A stretch of DNA of 21,217 nt from positions 1-21,217 of the forward strand of contig CAJAHV010000122.1 of the NCBI GenBank assembly GCA_903939555.1. Reading direction: 5' to 3'. Positions 6,979 to 14,798 of this stretch are shown in pieces (position 1 is the stretch's first letter; each line of letters begins with the position of its first letter). The DNA comes from an uncultured Alphaproteobacteria bacterium (lineage in GTDB: Bacteria; Pseudomonadota; Alphaproteobacteria; Sphingomonadales; Sphingomonadaceae). The notes beneath the pieces were generated by a model that had not been told where the DNA came from, ran no database searches, and was given only the letters and a program-made list of their open reading frames with translations. The translations under genes were made by a program, and so were the position numbers.

Positions 6979-7752
6979 TGTTAGTGAACCATTTCGAAAG
7001 TTCGGCGCGTTGTTGCGATCATAATGGGCCTTGACAAAGGTAAGACCGTCGGGTGGTGCATTGAGGCCCAGCGCAGAACGGTTCCGCGCCGCCAGCGCGG
7101 TAGAAAGATCATCCGCCGACCAACGGCCTTGCCCGACAAGCTTGAGGCATCCGGTCATCGAACGCACTTGGTGATGCAGGAATGACCGGGCGTCGGCCTC
7201 GATGATGATGTCTTCGCCGTGCCGGGTTACAGTCAGGCGGGTCACGCTTTTGACTGGCGTGGCGGACTGACAGCGGATTGAGCGAAAGGTCGTGAAGTCA
7301 TGCGTGCCGACCAGCAACTGGGCAGCGGCGTGCATTGCTTCGGCATCGAGCAGCGCGGGAACCCGCCAGGCCAGGCCTGCCTGGAAGGTCAATGGTGCGC
7401 GGCGGTTGATGATATGGTAGCGATAGGATCGGGCAACGCAGTCGAACCGCGCGTGAAAGCCGGGAGCTTCCATACAATCAACAATGGCAATCGGCAGTGG
7501 CCGCAGCAGCCCGTTGATCGCCTCGATCAACCGAAACGGCGTGAACGGTTTGGCCATGTCAAAATGTCCGACCTGGCCGCTCGCATGGACGCCGGCATCA
7601 GTGCGACCGGCCCCGTGAACAGCAATTTTCTCACCAGTAATGGCGAACAAGGCTGCTTCGATGCTGCCTTGTACCGATGTCACATTGTTCTGGCGTTGCC
7701 AGCCCGCAAAGGGGCGACCATCATACTCTATCACGATGCGATAGCGGGTCAT
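6973..7752 (-). CDS. truA: tRNA pseudouridine(38-40) synthase TruA
   Basis: A 259-residue cytoplasmic enzyme that isomerises uridine to pseudouridine at positions 38, 39 and 40 in the anticodon arm of many tRNAs. The start MTRYRIVIEYDGRPFAGWQRQ is the canonical TruA N-terminus. D52 in GRTDAGVHA is the catalytic aspartate. RSYRYHIINR, HDFTTFR and SFLHHQVRSMTG are further family motifs. A longer frame runs upstream to 7965, but the ATG at 7752 is the real start: it overlaps the fmt stop as ATGA (7749-7752), showing translational coupling. Length is normal for the family. Confidence 0.96.
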   Translation of the reverse strand: MTRYRIVIEYDGRPFAGWQRQNNVTSVQGSIEAALFAITGEKIAVHGAGRTDAGVHASGQVGHFDMAKPFTPFRLIEAINGLLRPLPIAIVDCMEAPGFHARFDCVARSYRYHIINRRAPLTFQAGLAWRVPALLDAEAMHAAAQLLVGTHDFTTFRSIRCQSATPVKSVTRLTVTRHGEDIIIEADARSFLHHQVRSMTGCLKLVGQGRWSADDLSTALAARNRSALGLNAPPDGLTFVKAHYDRNNAPNFRNGSLTG

Positions 7753-8651
7753 GGCGGATTGACCTGCGTGCCAGGCGGGATCGGCCAGCCGTTGAGTAAG
7801 TCCCTTGCCGCCATGGCGGGCTTGCCGGGGCGCTGGACAAGTAGCGGCTGCAGCACGCCCTTGCCCGTGCCGATCGCAAGGCCGGCACCGGTGATACCGG
7901 CGGGCAGGCTGCCGGGATCGACCCGCGCGTAAAGAATCTTTATCCTCTCGCTGCCGATTTCGCACCAGGCCCCGGGCGCGGGATTAAAGGCCCTTATGGC
8001 GCGCTCAAGCACTTCTGCACTGCTCGAAAAATCGAGCCGGGCTTCGATTTTGCTGATCTTATGCGCGAGCGTGACCCCACCAGCGGGTTGGGGCGTGGCT
8101 ACCCAGGTGTCAGCCAGGGTAGCGACCATCAAGCTGGCGCCCATCCCGGCCAGTTCTTCGGTCAACATGCCCGCCGTCTTGTCGGCTATCGGCGTCGATT
8201 CTTTGCGGATCATCGGCCCTGTATCGAGGCCCGCCTCCATTTGCATGATCGTCACACCGGTTTCGCTGTCGCCGGCAAGGATAGCGCGCTGGATCGGTGC
8301 GGCGCCGCGCCAGCGGGGCAGTAATGATGCATGAATGTTGAGACAGCCAAGCCGCGGTGTGTCGAGCACCGCTTGTGGCAGCAATAGCCCATAAGCCGCT
8401 ACCACCGCTACATCGGCGCCCCACGTTGCAAATTCCGATTGGGCCGCTGCATCGCGCAGCGTTAGCGGCGTACGCACCGGCAAGCCCAGTGCTTCGGCTT
8501 CGAGTTGGACTGCCGATTTCTGCAACGACTTGCCCCGCTTTGCCGGTTGCGGCGCGCGGGTGTAGACAGCGACGATGTCGTGCCCCGCCGCGGCGAGCGC
8601 GCGCAGCGCCCTCACCGCAAAGGGCGGCGTACCCATGAAGATGATCCGCAT
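7749..8651 (-). CDS. fmt: Methionyl-tRNA formyltransferase
   Basis: A 300-residue cytoplasmic enzyme that transfers a formyl group from 10-formyl-tetrahydrofolate to initiator Met-tRNA. It begins MRIIFMGTPPFAVRALRAL, the standard Fmt N-terminus, and has the catalytic set N105, H107 and D143 (LNIHASLLPRWRGAAPI and GLDTGPM). The C-terminal tRNA-binding domain runs from about residue 205 (ARLDFSSSAEVLERAIRAFNPAPGAW). It is coupled to truA by an ATGA overlap. The usual partner def (peptide deformylase) is not next to it; pal lies upstream instead, 85 bases away. No good Shine-Dalgarno sequence is visible before its ATG. Confidence 0.96.
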   Translation of the reverse strand: MRIIFMGTPPFAVRALRALAAAGHDIVAVYTRAPQPAKRGKSLQKSAVQLEAEALGLPVRTPLTLRDAAAQSEFATWGADVAVVAAYGLLLPQAVLDTPRLGCLNIHASLLPRWRGAAPIQRAILAGDSETGVTIMQMEAGLDTGPMIRKESTPIADKTAGMLTEELAGMGASLMVATLADTWVATPQPAGGVTLAHKISKIEARLDFSSSAEVLERAIRAFNPAPGAWCEIGSERIKILYARVDPGSLPAGITGAGLAIGTGKGVLQPLLVQRPGKPAMAARDLLNGWPIPPGTQVNPP

Positions 8652-8695
8652 GGCTGCTGGTTAGCGGCAAAAACCGCCAAGGGGAACCTGTCGGG

Positions 8696-8739
8696 TGACA
8701 GCGTCTCCTTCTCTCCAGCCGGAAGGGAGACGATTGTCA
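8696..8739 (-). repeat. Interrupted inverted repeat at the pal stop codon
   Basis: On the minus strand TGACA-x2-CGTCTCCCTTC pairs with GAAGGAGACG-x-TGTCA around a short loop (core 8702-8732). The pal TGA lies in the outer stem. The stem would be stable, but only mixed bases follow, so if it ends transcription it does so without a U-tract. It more likely forms a 3' structure that lowers read-through from the Tol-Pal genes into fmt. Confidence 0.45.
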
Positions 8740-9288
8740 GTTGGCAACAACCGAGACAGCGCGACGATTCTGAGCAAAGGCGGTTTCATCAGTCCCGCCA
8801 GCGACCGGTCGTTCCTTGCCATAGCTGATCGTTGTCATGCGGCTGGGATCGACACCTTGCGCTGCCAGGAAATTCTTGGCAGCAGACGCACGGCGGTCGC
8901 CCAGCGCGAGATTATACTCGCGCGTGCCGCGTTCATCGGAATGACCTTCGACGGTGACACGCACTTGCGGATATCGCGCCAGCCATTCGGCCTGCTTGCC
9001 GAGAATTGTGCGAGCCATCTCGTCGAGTTCATAGCTGTCGTAGCCGAACAAGACATGATCAGCTCCGGCCTGAGCAACGAAGTCGGCGGCGGAACCCGGG
9101 ATAACCGTGGACCCGACCGCAGGGACGGGAGGCACGCTTTCGCTGCTGGCTGGCGGGAGGGCCGGGGCCGCTGGCGGCGCTTCACTGGTCACGGGCGATG
9201 GCGGCAGGTCTTTCTTCTTTGTAGCGCACGCAGAAATCGAAAGTGCCAGCGCGGCAATCAGAGGTAGAGTAATCGAACGCTCAAACAT
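8737..9288 (-). CDS. pal: Peptidoglycan-associated lipoprotein Pal
   Basis: A 183-residue lipoprotein of the Tol-Pal system. Residues 1-20 are a signal peptide ending in the lipobox ISA-C21; lysines follow, and no Asp sits at +2, in line with outer-membrane delivery. Residues 28-70 are a Pro/Ala-rich linker. The OmpA-like domain (about 75-183) has VLFGYDSYELDEMARTIL and VEGHSDERGTREYNLALGDRRA, with the Asp and Arg that bind diaminopimelate of peptidoglycan, then ISYGKERPVAGG and NRRAVSVV. Pal ties the outer membrane to the wall and is moved by TolB and TolQRA during division. It follows tolB after 73 bases. A Shine-Dalgarno-like AAAGG lies about 9 bases before the ATG. Confidence 0.96.
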   Translation of the reverse strand: MFERSITLPLIAALALSISACATKKKDLPPSPVTSEAPPAAPALPPASSESVPPVPAVGSTVIPGSAADFVAQAGADHVLFGYDSYELDEMARTILGKQAEWLARYPQVRVTVEGHSDERGTREYNLALGDRRASAAKNFLAAQGVDPSRMTTISYGKERPVAGGTDETAFAQNRRAVSVVAN

Positions 9289-9361
9289 GCCGGAAACCTT
9301 TCAAATGGACGTTACAACCCCCGGGCGACCTTTCTAGCCGCTTGGGAGGACAGGGCAAGCC

Positions 9362-10675
9362 TTACGGCAAAAGCGGCGACCAAGCCGGGTCAGAACCGTC
9401 GAGCGGCGTTGGCACTTTGCGTTCATTCTGCCCCGACAGGTCGACGGACCAGAGATCGACAGGCCCGCCGCGTGCCGAACGGAAGAAAAGAATGACCCGG
9501 CCATTGGGCGACCAGGTCGGGCCTTCATCCTGATAGGCATTGGTCAACAAGCGCTCGCCGCCGCCATCGGGGCGCATAACGCCGATCGAGAAGCGGCCGC
9601 CGCCGAGTCTGGTAAAGGCGATCAGGTCGCCACGCGGGCTCCATACCGGCGTGGCGGCGCGGCCTTCACCAAAGCTGATCCGCTGCTGGCCTGTGCCGTC
9701 GGCAGCCATGATATAGAGTTGCTGCGAGCCGCCGCGATCGCTTTCGAAGACGATCCGGCTGCCATCAGGGGAATAGCTTGGCGCTGTGTCGATGCCTGGC
9801 TGGGTTGTCAGGCGGCTGAGCCGGCGGGTGGCAATGTCCATACGATAGACGTCGGTATTGCCGCCCACCGCCATCGAAAAGATCAGGTTGCTGCCATCGG
9901 GCGAAAAGCGCGGCGCGAAGCTCATGTTCGGGAACTCGCCAATCGCCTGCTGACGGCCCGAGCCCAGTGTGTAGAGCCAGACACGCGGCCGGTTGCCCTC
10001 GAACGACATATAGGTGATCGTCTGCTGGTTGGGCGCAAATCGCGGTGTCAGTACGAGGTTCTGGCCTTGCGTGAGGAAGCGGTGTCCGGCCCCATCCTGA
10101 TCCATCACGGCGAGCCGCTTGATGCGGCGCGTGCGCGGCCCGGTTTCCGAAACATAGACGATGCGGCTGTCGAAATAACCGCTTTCCCCTGTCAGCCGGC
10201 TGTAAACCAGATCGGCGCATTTGTGCGCAGCGCGGCGCCAGCCGGCGGCGGTAGTGACAAAGCCCTGCCGGGTCAGTTCTTCGGCTGAGAATACGTCATA
10301 GGCATAGCAACCGACAGTGATGTTGCCGTCGGCGTTTACTGTGACATTGCCGGTGACCAATGCCTGCGCAGCGATCGTGCGCCAATTGGCAAATTGCGGC
10401 CGGGTCACATCGGCGGCGCCGACTGTCGTGGTATAGGCTTGGGGGTCGATCGGTCGGAACAGGCCCGATGATTTAAGATCATTGGCGATGACCTGAGCAA
10501 TGCGACCACCGAGTTCGGCCGTCGAGCCTGCTTCGGTCGACTGTACAGCGGTTGCAGCAAAGCCGGGAACAGCAACGGGCAGGGGCTGGGCGATGCCCGA
10601 ATTGATATCCACCCGAATAGGCGCTGCGAGTGCCGGGGTGGCAACGAGCATGGCAGCAATGAACAGGACACGCAT
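9362..10675 (-). CDS. tolB: Tol-Pal system periplasmic protein TolB
   Basis: A 437-residue exported protein. Residues 1-18 form a signal peptide (MRVLFIAAMLVATPALAA). The N-terminal domain (about 20-150) contacts TolA and includes VIANDLKSSGLFRPID. The C-terminal part is a six-bladed propeller with repeats such as FSPDGSNLIFSM, YSPDGSRIVFESDRGG, WSPRGDLIAFTR and WSPNGRVILFFRS; it binds Pal. ATG at 10675 was chosen because it directly starts the signal peptide and has AAGGA 8 bases before it. An in-frame ATG at 10711 touches the tolA stop but would put a charged tail before the signal peptide. It sits in standard order after tolA. Confidence 0.96.
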   Translation of the reverse strand: MRVLFIAAMLVATPALAAPIRVDINSGIAQPLPVAVPGFAATAVQSTEAGSTAELGGRIAQVIANDLKSSGLFRPIDPQAYTTTVGAADVTRPQFANWRTIAAQALVTGNVTVNADGNITVGCYAYDVFSAEELTRQGFVTTAAGWRRAAHKCADLVYSRLTGESGYFDSRIVYVSETGPRTRRIKRLAVMDQDGAGHRFLTQGQNLVLTPRFAPNQQTITYMSFEGNRPRVWLYTLGSGRQQAIGEFPNMSFAPRFSPDGSNLIFSMAVGGNTDVYRMDIATRRLSRLTTQPGIDTAPSYSPDGSRIVFESDRGGSQQLYIMAADGTGQQRISFGEGRAATPVWSPRGDLIAFTRLGGGRFSIGVMRPDGGGERLLTNAYQDEGPTWSPNGRVILFFRSARGGPVDLWSVDLSGQNERKVPTPLDGSDPAWSPLLP

Positions 10676-10710
10676 GGACAGTTCCTTATCAGCAGAACAA
10701 GGATGATACA

Positions 10711-11484
10711 TCAGGTCATGCTTTCGGGATCAAAATTGATTTCGGCTGATTTCCACAACTCATATTGCTTGATGGGCAGCTTGAGCGGCGAACAGCGCAG
10801 CAACGCCCGGCGCGCAGTCTCGGCGAAGGCGCGAGAATAATCAGCATTACCAATGGTGACGCCTGTCTGGCTGACAATGACCGGCACACCAATCAACCTG
10901 CCATCGCGGCTGAAATCGGCGCGGATCAGTACCGTCATCCGGCGAACATCGGCACCGCCAATAGGCGGGTTCCAGCAGGGAGCGACCTGGGCGCGAATTG
11001 CCTGGGCGATGGTGGCGGCAGATCGCGGATCGATGGTGGCCCCCTTGGGCGCAGCCGCTTCGATGGTCGTTGCCAGCTTCGACACGTCCAGCGGCCTGGT
11101 GCGCGACTTGGGCAGCGCCTTGTCGATCAGGTTCGACAGTTTCGACATGTCGAGCGGCTTGGCCTCGGCGAGCGGTGCTTCGGCCTTTTTGGGCACTTCC
11201 TTGGTCTTTTCCAGGGGGGGCACGCCGTCAGGTACGGTATCTGGCTCAGGTGGTGCCGTTGCGGCGGGTGCCGCCGGCGCGCTGTTTTCCTGTGGCGCGG
11301 CCTGCATCGATTGCCGCGGCGCTTCCTTGATGCGCGGCGCATTGGCGATGTCGACGAATTCGATCGGGATCATCTCGTCGGCCGGCAGCAGCGGCTGCTG
11401 GCTCCATTCCCAGCCGAGGCTGAGCGCTGCGAACAGCATGATATGCGCGATCCCGGCGCCGATCAGCGCCTGGCGTTCGGTCAT
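10711..11484 (-). CDS. tolA: TolA-like / TonB C-terminal domain protein
   Basis: A 257-residue inner-membrane anchored periplasmic protein. Residues 5-24 are the single membrane helix (ALIGAGIAHIMLFAALSLGW). Residues 45-110 are Pro, Ala and Glu rich, and a KAEAPLAEAKPLDMSKLSNLIDK region follows. The C-terminal domain (about 150-257) has QVAPCWNPPIGG, MTVLIRADFSRDGRLIG and RRALLRCSPLKLP, with two cysteines placed as in the TolA III domain. It links TolQR to TolB and Pal. The long alanine-lysine helix of enterobacterial TolA is missing, as in other short alphaproteobacterial forms. Its ATG overlaps the tolR stop (ATGA at 11481-11484). Confidence 0.92.
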   Translation of the reverse strand: MTERQALIGAGIAHIMLFAALSLGWEWSQQPLLPADEMIPIEFVDIANAPRIKEAPRQSMQAAPQENSAPAAPAATAPPEPDTVPDGVPPLEKTKEVPKKAEAPLAEAKPLDMSKLSNLIDKALPKSRTRPLDVSKLATTIEAAAPKGATIDPRSAATIAQAIRAQVAPCWNPPIGGADVRRMTVLIRADFSRDGRLIGVPVIVSQTGVTIGNADYSRAFAETARRALLRCSPLKLPIKQYELWKSAEINFDPESMT

Positions 11485-11924
11485 GGCGCGCGCTTCTCCG
11501 GCCGGCTGTCGCTGACCAGCGCGACCTTGCGGAACCCGGCGGCGGAGACTTCGCCGACAATTTCCATGACCCGGCCATAGTCGAGCGCCCGGTCGGCGCG
11601 TACATAGACACGCGCATCGTCGCCGGCACCAGAACGTGCCTCGCGCAGCGCCGCCAGCTTGGCCGGCAGGCTGGTGGCAGGCACAGCCTGTTGATCGATG
11701 AACACCGCGCCCTTGGCGTCGATGCTGACCTGTATAGGCGTGTCATCGGACTTCAACGCCTTGGCTTTGCTGTCCGGCAGATCGACCGGCACGCCGGTAA
11801 CGAGCAACGGCGCCGTCACCATGAAGATGATGAGCAGGACGAGCATGACATCGACCATCGGGGTGATGTTGATATCGGCCATCGGCTGGCGCTTGCCGCG
11901 GCGGTTGGGGGTGCCCATCGCCAC
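11481..11924 (-). CDS. tolR: Tol-Pal system protein TolR
   Basis: A 147-residue ExbD/TolR family protein with one membrane helix (about residues 23-43, MVDVMLVLLIIFMVTAPLL). D25 in that helix is the conserved proton-channel aspartate. The periplasmic domain follows (PVDLPDSKAKAL to GFRKVALVSD). With TolQ it forms the proton-driven motor that moves TolA. The start is GTG at 11924, immediately next to the tolQ stop; a GGAG element inside tolQ lies 9 bases before it, better placed than for the ATG at 11918. Its stop overlaps the tolA start. Confidence 0.96.
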   Translation of the reverse strand: MAMGTPNRRGKRQPMADINITPMVDVMLVLLIIFMVTAPLLVTGVPVDLPDSKAKALKSDDTPIQVSIDAKGAVFIDQQAVPATSLPAKLAALREARSGAGDDARVYVRADRALDYGRVMEIVGEVSAAGFRKVALVSDSRPEKRAP

Positions 11925-12620
11925 TTATTTCTGCTCCATCCCGTCGAGTTGGCGAGACAGCAGGCCCTGGAACTCCTCGGCAAAGGCACCCAGCCGGGCT
12001 TCCAGCCGGCCGACATTGTGGAGGATGCGGTTATAGCCGATGACCGCAGGGATGGCGGCAAACAGCCCGATGGCGGTGGCGAAAAGTGCCTCGGCAATGC
12101 CGGGAGCGACCACGGCAAGCGTGGTGTTCTGCGACGCGGCGATGCTGGTGAAGCTGCGCATGATGCCCCAGACCGTGCCGAATAGGCCGACGAACGGTGC
12201 CACCGAGCCGATGGTGGCAAGAATGTTGAGCCGGTCACCCAGTTCGTCGATCTCGCGCTGGATGCTGACCTGGGTGACGCTAGCCAGCCGGGCGCGCACG
12301 CCTTCGCGGTCGATACGACCACGCGCCAGGCTGCGGCGCCATTCGTTCATCCCGGCGATAAACAGCTTGGCGCTGGGGTGGCTCGCCTTGGCTGCGGGAT
12401 CATAAAGTGCATCAAGGCTTTCGGCTTTCCAGAACCAGTCTTCGAATTGCTTGGCTTGGGCATTGATCGCCCGCAGCCGGCGCGAGCGATCGAAAATGAT
12501 CGCCCAGGACCAGACGCTGGCCGCCAGCAAGCCGAACATGACGAGCTTGACGACGATGTCGGCTTCCAGAAACAGTGCCCAGGGTGACAGGTCAGCAGCG
12601 GCTTTGGCGATAGGGTCCAT
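11925..12620 (-). CDS. tolQ: Tol-Pal system protein TolQ
   Basis: A 231-residue MotA/TolQ/ExbB family membrane protein with three helices at about residues 22-44, 133-155 and 168-193. The conserved threonines of the ion channel are in APFVGLFGTVWGIM (T149) and GIAEALFATAIGL (T182). TolQ pentamers surround the TolR dimer in the inner membrane. The frame is open to 12734, but ATG at 12620 gives the family N-terminus (MDPIAKAAADLSPWALFLEAD). It begins five bases after the ybgC stop and ends directly before tolR. No strong Shine-Dalgarno is seen, so coupling to ybgC is likely. Confidence 0.96.
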   Translation of the reverse strand: MDPIAKAAADLSPWALFLEADIVVKLVMFGLLAASVWSWAIIFDRSRRLRAINAQAKQFEDWFWKAESLDALYDPAAKASHPSAKLFIAGMNEWRRSLARGRIDREGVRARLASVTQVSIQREIDELGDRLNILATIGSVAPFVGLFGTVWGIMRSFTSIAASQNTTLAVVAPGIAEALFATAIGLFAAIPAVIGYNRILHNVGRLEARLGAFAEEFQGLLSRQLDGMEQK

Positions 12621-12625
12621 GATGG

Positions 12626-13087
12626 TCAGGAAGCCTGTTGCATGAGGAGGGTGAAACGGTCGTGCCAGAGCTTCGACTGGCGGCGTGGACGGCCTTCCAT
12701 ATCGAGAAATGCGGCGGTGACCGTGGCGCTGCACAATAGTTCATCGCCGCGCATGACATCGTGAACGAGGCAGGTGGCAGCGGCGCGCACCTTGGTGACA
12801 TGGCTCACGACGATAAGTTCGTCATCGAGCCGCGCCGGGCGATGCCAGGTGATGTTCATTTCGTGCACGGCATAATATCCCGTTCCTTCTGTCATCATCT
12901 CGGTATGAATGACACCTGAAAGCCGCAGCATTTCGGTGCGGGCACGCTCCATGTAGCGCAGATAATTGGCATGGTAGACGATGCCGGTCAGGTCCGTATC
13001 TTCAAAATATACCCGGATCGGCAGGTAGTGCCGGCCGGAAGCAATATGGCCGCAGGTGGGCAAAGGCTGGGGCGCTGGGAATAACAT
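12626..13087 (-). CDS. ybgC: Tol-Pal-associated acyl-CoA thioesterase YbgC
   Basis: A 153-residue hotdog-fold thioesterase. The catalytic motif is VYFEDTDLTGIVYHANYLRY with D32 as the active-site aspartate; MNITWHRPARLDDELIV is the second conserved segment. Family members hydrolyse acyl-CoA or acyl-ACP thioesters in the cytoplasm, and the gene opens most tol-pal operons. About 20 residues precede the usual start of the fold, yet no better start codon is present. The upstream base composition gives no clear promoter; I see no TTGACA-like box at a good distance. It is the first gene of the Tol-Pal unit here. Confidence 0.93.
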   Translation of the reverse strand: MLFPAPQPLPTCGHIASGRHYLPIRVYFEDTDLTGIVYHANYLRYMERARTEMLRLSGVIHTEMMTEGTGYYAVHEMNITWHRPARLDDELIVVSHVTKVRAAATCLVHDVMRGDELLCSATVTAAFLDMEGRPRRQSKLWHDRFTLLMQQAS

Positions 13088-13155
13088 ATCACTGTCTTAT
13101 GTCATGGCGCGGGCAGGGGGAAGCGTCGTCCGCCGCAAGATGGCAACCGACCAGC

Positions 13156-13199
13156 CACAAAACAGGCATCCCGGCAGGTCGGGCGACCTGCCGGGATGC
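13156..13199 (-). terminator. Intrinsic terminator of the ffh-rplS operon
   Basis: A perfect 15-bp stem (13166-13180 with 13185-13199) and a 4-base loop, followed on the minus strand by CTGTTTTGTGG. It lies about 30 bases after the rplS stop. The T-tract is on the minus side only, so it ends the rplS transcript and separates it from ybgC. Confidence 0.9.
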
Positions 13200-13228
13200 A
13201 CGTTAGCCTGAAAATGGCGCCGACTTAA

Positions 13229-13618
13229 TCAGCTGGCGGCTACTTCCTTTACAGGACGCGGCAGGCGCTTTTCAACGATACGCGCCGACTTGCCCGAACG
13301 GCCGCGAAGATAATAGAGCTTGGCGCGTCGCACGACACCGCGGCGGACGACTTCGATAGCATCGATCGACGGCGAATAGAGCGGGAAAACGCGCTCGACA
13401 CCTTCTCCGAACGAAATCTTGCGGACGGTAAATGACGATCCCATGCCGCAATTGCTGCGGGCGATGCAGACGCCTTCATAATTCTGGACACGGGTGCGTT
13501 CACCTTCGACGACCTTCACCCCAACGCGCAGTGTGTCACCGGCGCGGAATTGCGGGATCGGGCGGATAGCGACCGCCTTGGCAATGTTTTCGGCTTCGAT
13601 CTGCTGGATGAGATTCAT
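13229..13618 (-). CDS. rplS: 50S ribosomal protein L19
   Basis: A 129-residue ribosomal protein at the 30S-50S interface. It shows PQFRAGDTLRVGVKVVEGERTRVQNYEG, the IARSNCGMGSSFTVRKISFGEGVERVFPLYSP core and the RRAKLYYLRGRSGKSARI C-terminal part, all standard for L19; length is normal with a short tail. A strong AAGGAGG lies 6 bases before the ATG and overlaps the end of trmD; one base separates the trmD stop from the start codon. It is the last gene of the operon and is followed by a strong intrinsic terminator. Confidence 0.97.
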   Translation of the reverse strand: MNLIQQIEAENIAKAVAIRPIPQFRAGDTLRVGVKVVEGERTRVQNYEGVCIARSNCGMGSSFTVRKISFGEGVERVFPLYSPSIDAIEVVRRGVVRRAKLYYLRGRSGKSARIVEKRLPRPVKEVAAS

Positions 13619-13619
13619 C

Positions 13620-14351
13620 TCATTCCTCCTTTTTCTGTCGCCGCGCGCCAGAGGGCGGTTGACCCGCGGCGTCGGAATGACGCTGCCAAAGGTCCGGCCG
13701 CCGTAGCCGTGTGTCCTGTTCGGACCGCTCCAACCGCCATTTGGCGATCTTTGCGTGATCCCCCGATCGCAACACTTCGGGGATCAAACGGCCTTCCCAT
13801 TCGGGGGGCCGCGTATAGTGCGGGTGTTCGAGGAGGCCACTTTCGAAGCTTTCGTCCACACCACTCAAGGCCGCGCCCATTACACCGGGAAGCAGCCGCA
13901 CGCAAGCATCGAGCAGCACCGTCGCCGCGACCTCGCCGCCCGACAGGATATAGTCGCCGATGCTTACCTCTTCGATGGCGCGGCCTTCGAACAGTCGTTC
14001 GTCGAAACCTTCGAACCGACCGCATAGCAGCGTGATGCCGTGGCCGGCGGCGAGGGCGCGGACACGGGCCTGGGTGAGGGGTTCGCCGCGCGGCGTTAGG
14101 GCCAATACGGGCGTACCGTTTGCCACCCCATCGACCGCCGCCGCCACGACATCGGCGCGCAGCACCATGCCCGGCCCGCCGCCCGCCGGCGTGTCGTCGA
14201 CGCTGCGGTGCTTGTCGGTCGCCCAGTCACGGATGTTGCGCGCCGAAAGCGACCAGATGCCGTCCGCCAGCGCCCGGCCAGCGAGGCTGTGGCCAAGCGT
14301 TCCGGGGAACATTTCCGGGTATAGGGTAAGGACGGTGGCGGCCCAGGTCAT
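13620..14351 (-). CDS. trmD: tRNA (guanine37-N1)-methyltransferase TrmD
   Basis: A 243-residue SPOUT-class methyltransferase that makes m1G37 in tRNAs reading CCN, CUN and CGG codons, using S-adenosylmethionine and preventing +1 frameshifts. Motifs are LTLYPEMFPG at the start, DDTPAGGGPGMV (52-63), GRFEGFDER (111-119) and EEVSIGDYILSGGE (127-140) of the trefoil knot, and EHPHYTRPPEWEG. The frame runs upstream to 14450, but ATG at 14351 gives the family N-terminus and overlaps the stop of orf115 as ATGA (14348-14351). So trmD translation seems coupled to an unrelated small membrane protein gene instead of directly to rimM. Confidence 0.96.
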   Translation of the reverse strand: MTWAATVLTLYPEMFPGTLGHSLAGRALADGIWSLSARNIRDWATDKHRSVDDTPAGGGPGMVLRADVVAAAVDGVANGTPVLALTPRGEPLTQARVRALAAGHGITLLCGRFEGFDERLFEGRAIEEVSIGDYILSGGEVAATVLLDACVRLLPGVMGAALSGVDESFESGLLEHPHYTRPPEWEGRLIPEVLRSGDHAKIAKWRLERSEQDTRLRRPDLWQRHSDAAGQPPSGARRQKKEE

Positions 14352-14695
14352 ATTCGGCGCGCAATTACAAAGATCGAGGCTCCAATCGCGCCAACTACGT
14401 AAGTCAAAACGGCAAGGGCCAATCCCAGCAATGAATACATCATGCCCCAATCTGCTGATCCAGCTTCGTCAACGCGCAACGACGTGACCGGGGAGAGTTT
14501 GGCCAAGAACCACAAGCTGGTAAGTGCTAGCAAGGCAGGTAAGGGCGCTGCTGCGATCGCAAGCAAGATTATTGGCGACCGCGATTGTCGAATCTCAAGC
14601 AGCCTTTGGGCGATGCCTGCTGGAAATAAAATTGATACAAATAAGCCGGCTAAGATAAATGATTGCCGGGCATCTTCGGGGATAAAATGGCTCAT
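14348..14695 (-). CDS. Putative small membrane protein (orf115) between rimM and trmD
   Basis: A 115-residue frame starting MSHFIPEDARQSF. It has three hydrophobic stretches at about residues 13-33 (FILAGLFVSILFPAGIA), 40-64 (PIILLAIAAAPLPALLALTSLWFL) and 86-112 (MMYSLLGLALAVLTYVVGAIGASIFVIA). The N-terminus is acidic and the first loop carries RLLEIRQSR. I do not recognise a family. ATG at 14695 has GGA 7 bases upstream; the frame is open to a GTG at 14821, but the extra 42 residues are charged and cysteine-rich and look untranslated. Its TGA overlaps the trmD ATG. The DNA is visibly poorer in GC than its neighbours, hinting at later acquisition. Confidence 0.7.
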   Translation of the reverse strand: MSHFIPEDARQSFILAGLFVSILFPAGIAQRLLEIRQSRSPIILLAIAAAPLPALLALTSLWFLAKLSPVTSLRVDEAGSADWGMMYSLLGLALAVLTYVVGAIGASIFVIARRI

Positions 14696-14793
14696 ACGAG
14701 CATCCAGTCTCCGACATGCAACCCTCGCATATCGACGAAGTTGCACGGCTTTCCGGTGACAAAGGTGACACCAGGCGCCAAGGAAAGCGCCAT
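14692..14793 (-). CDS. Possible 33-residue leader peptide before orf115
   Basis: A short frame from ATG at 14793, beginning MALSLAPGVTFVTGKPCNF and ending in DWMLV, with TGA at 14692-14694. The stop overlaps the orf115 ATG as ATGA, the same coupling seen twice more in this operon. It begins 15 bases after the rimM stop. There is no Shine-Dalgarno sequence before it and no recognised family, so it may be chance. If translated it would couple rimM to orf115. Confidence 0.25.
   Translation of the reverse strand: MALSLAPGVTFVTGKPCNFVDMRGLHVGDWMLV
14717..14745. repeat. Interrupted inverted repeat in the rimM-orf115 gap
   Basis: TGCAAC (14717-14722) and GTTGCA (14740-14745) flank an inner TCG/CGA pair, giving an imperfect hairpin 20 to 50 bases before the orf115 start. 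It could shape the leader of orf115. Confidence 0.35.
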
Positions 14794-14798
14794 GATTA

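Noticed and set aside
7753..7965. N-terminal extension of truA by 71 codons
   Set aside because: The added residues are Arg-rich, overlap fmt in another frame, and TruA proteins start at the MTRYR segment that overlaps the fmt stop.
12621..12734. N-terminal extension of tolQ by 38 codons
   Set aside because: It overlaps the ybgC coding region and adds Arg/Pro-rich sequence that is not part of TolQ.
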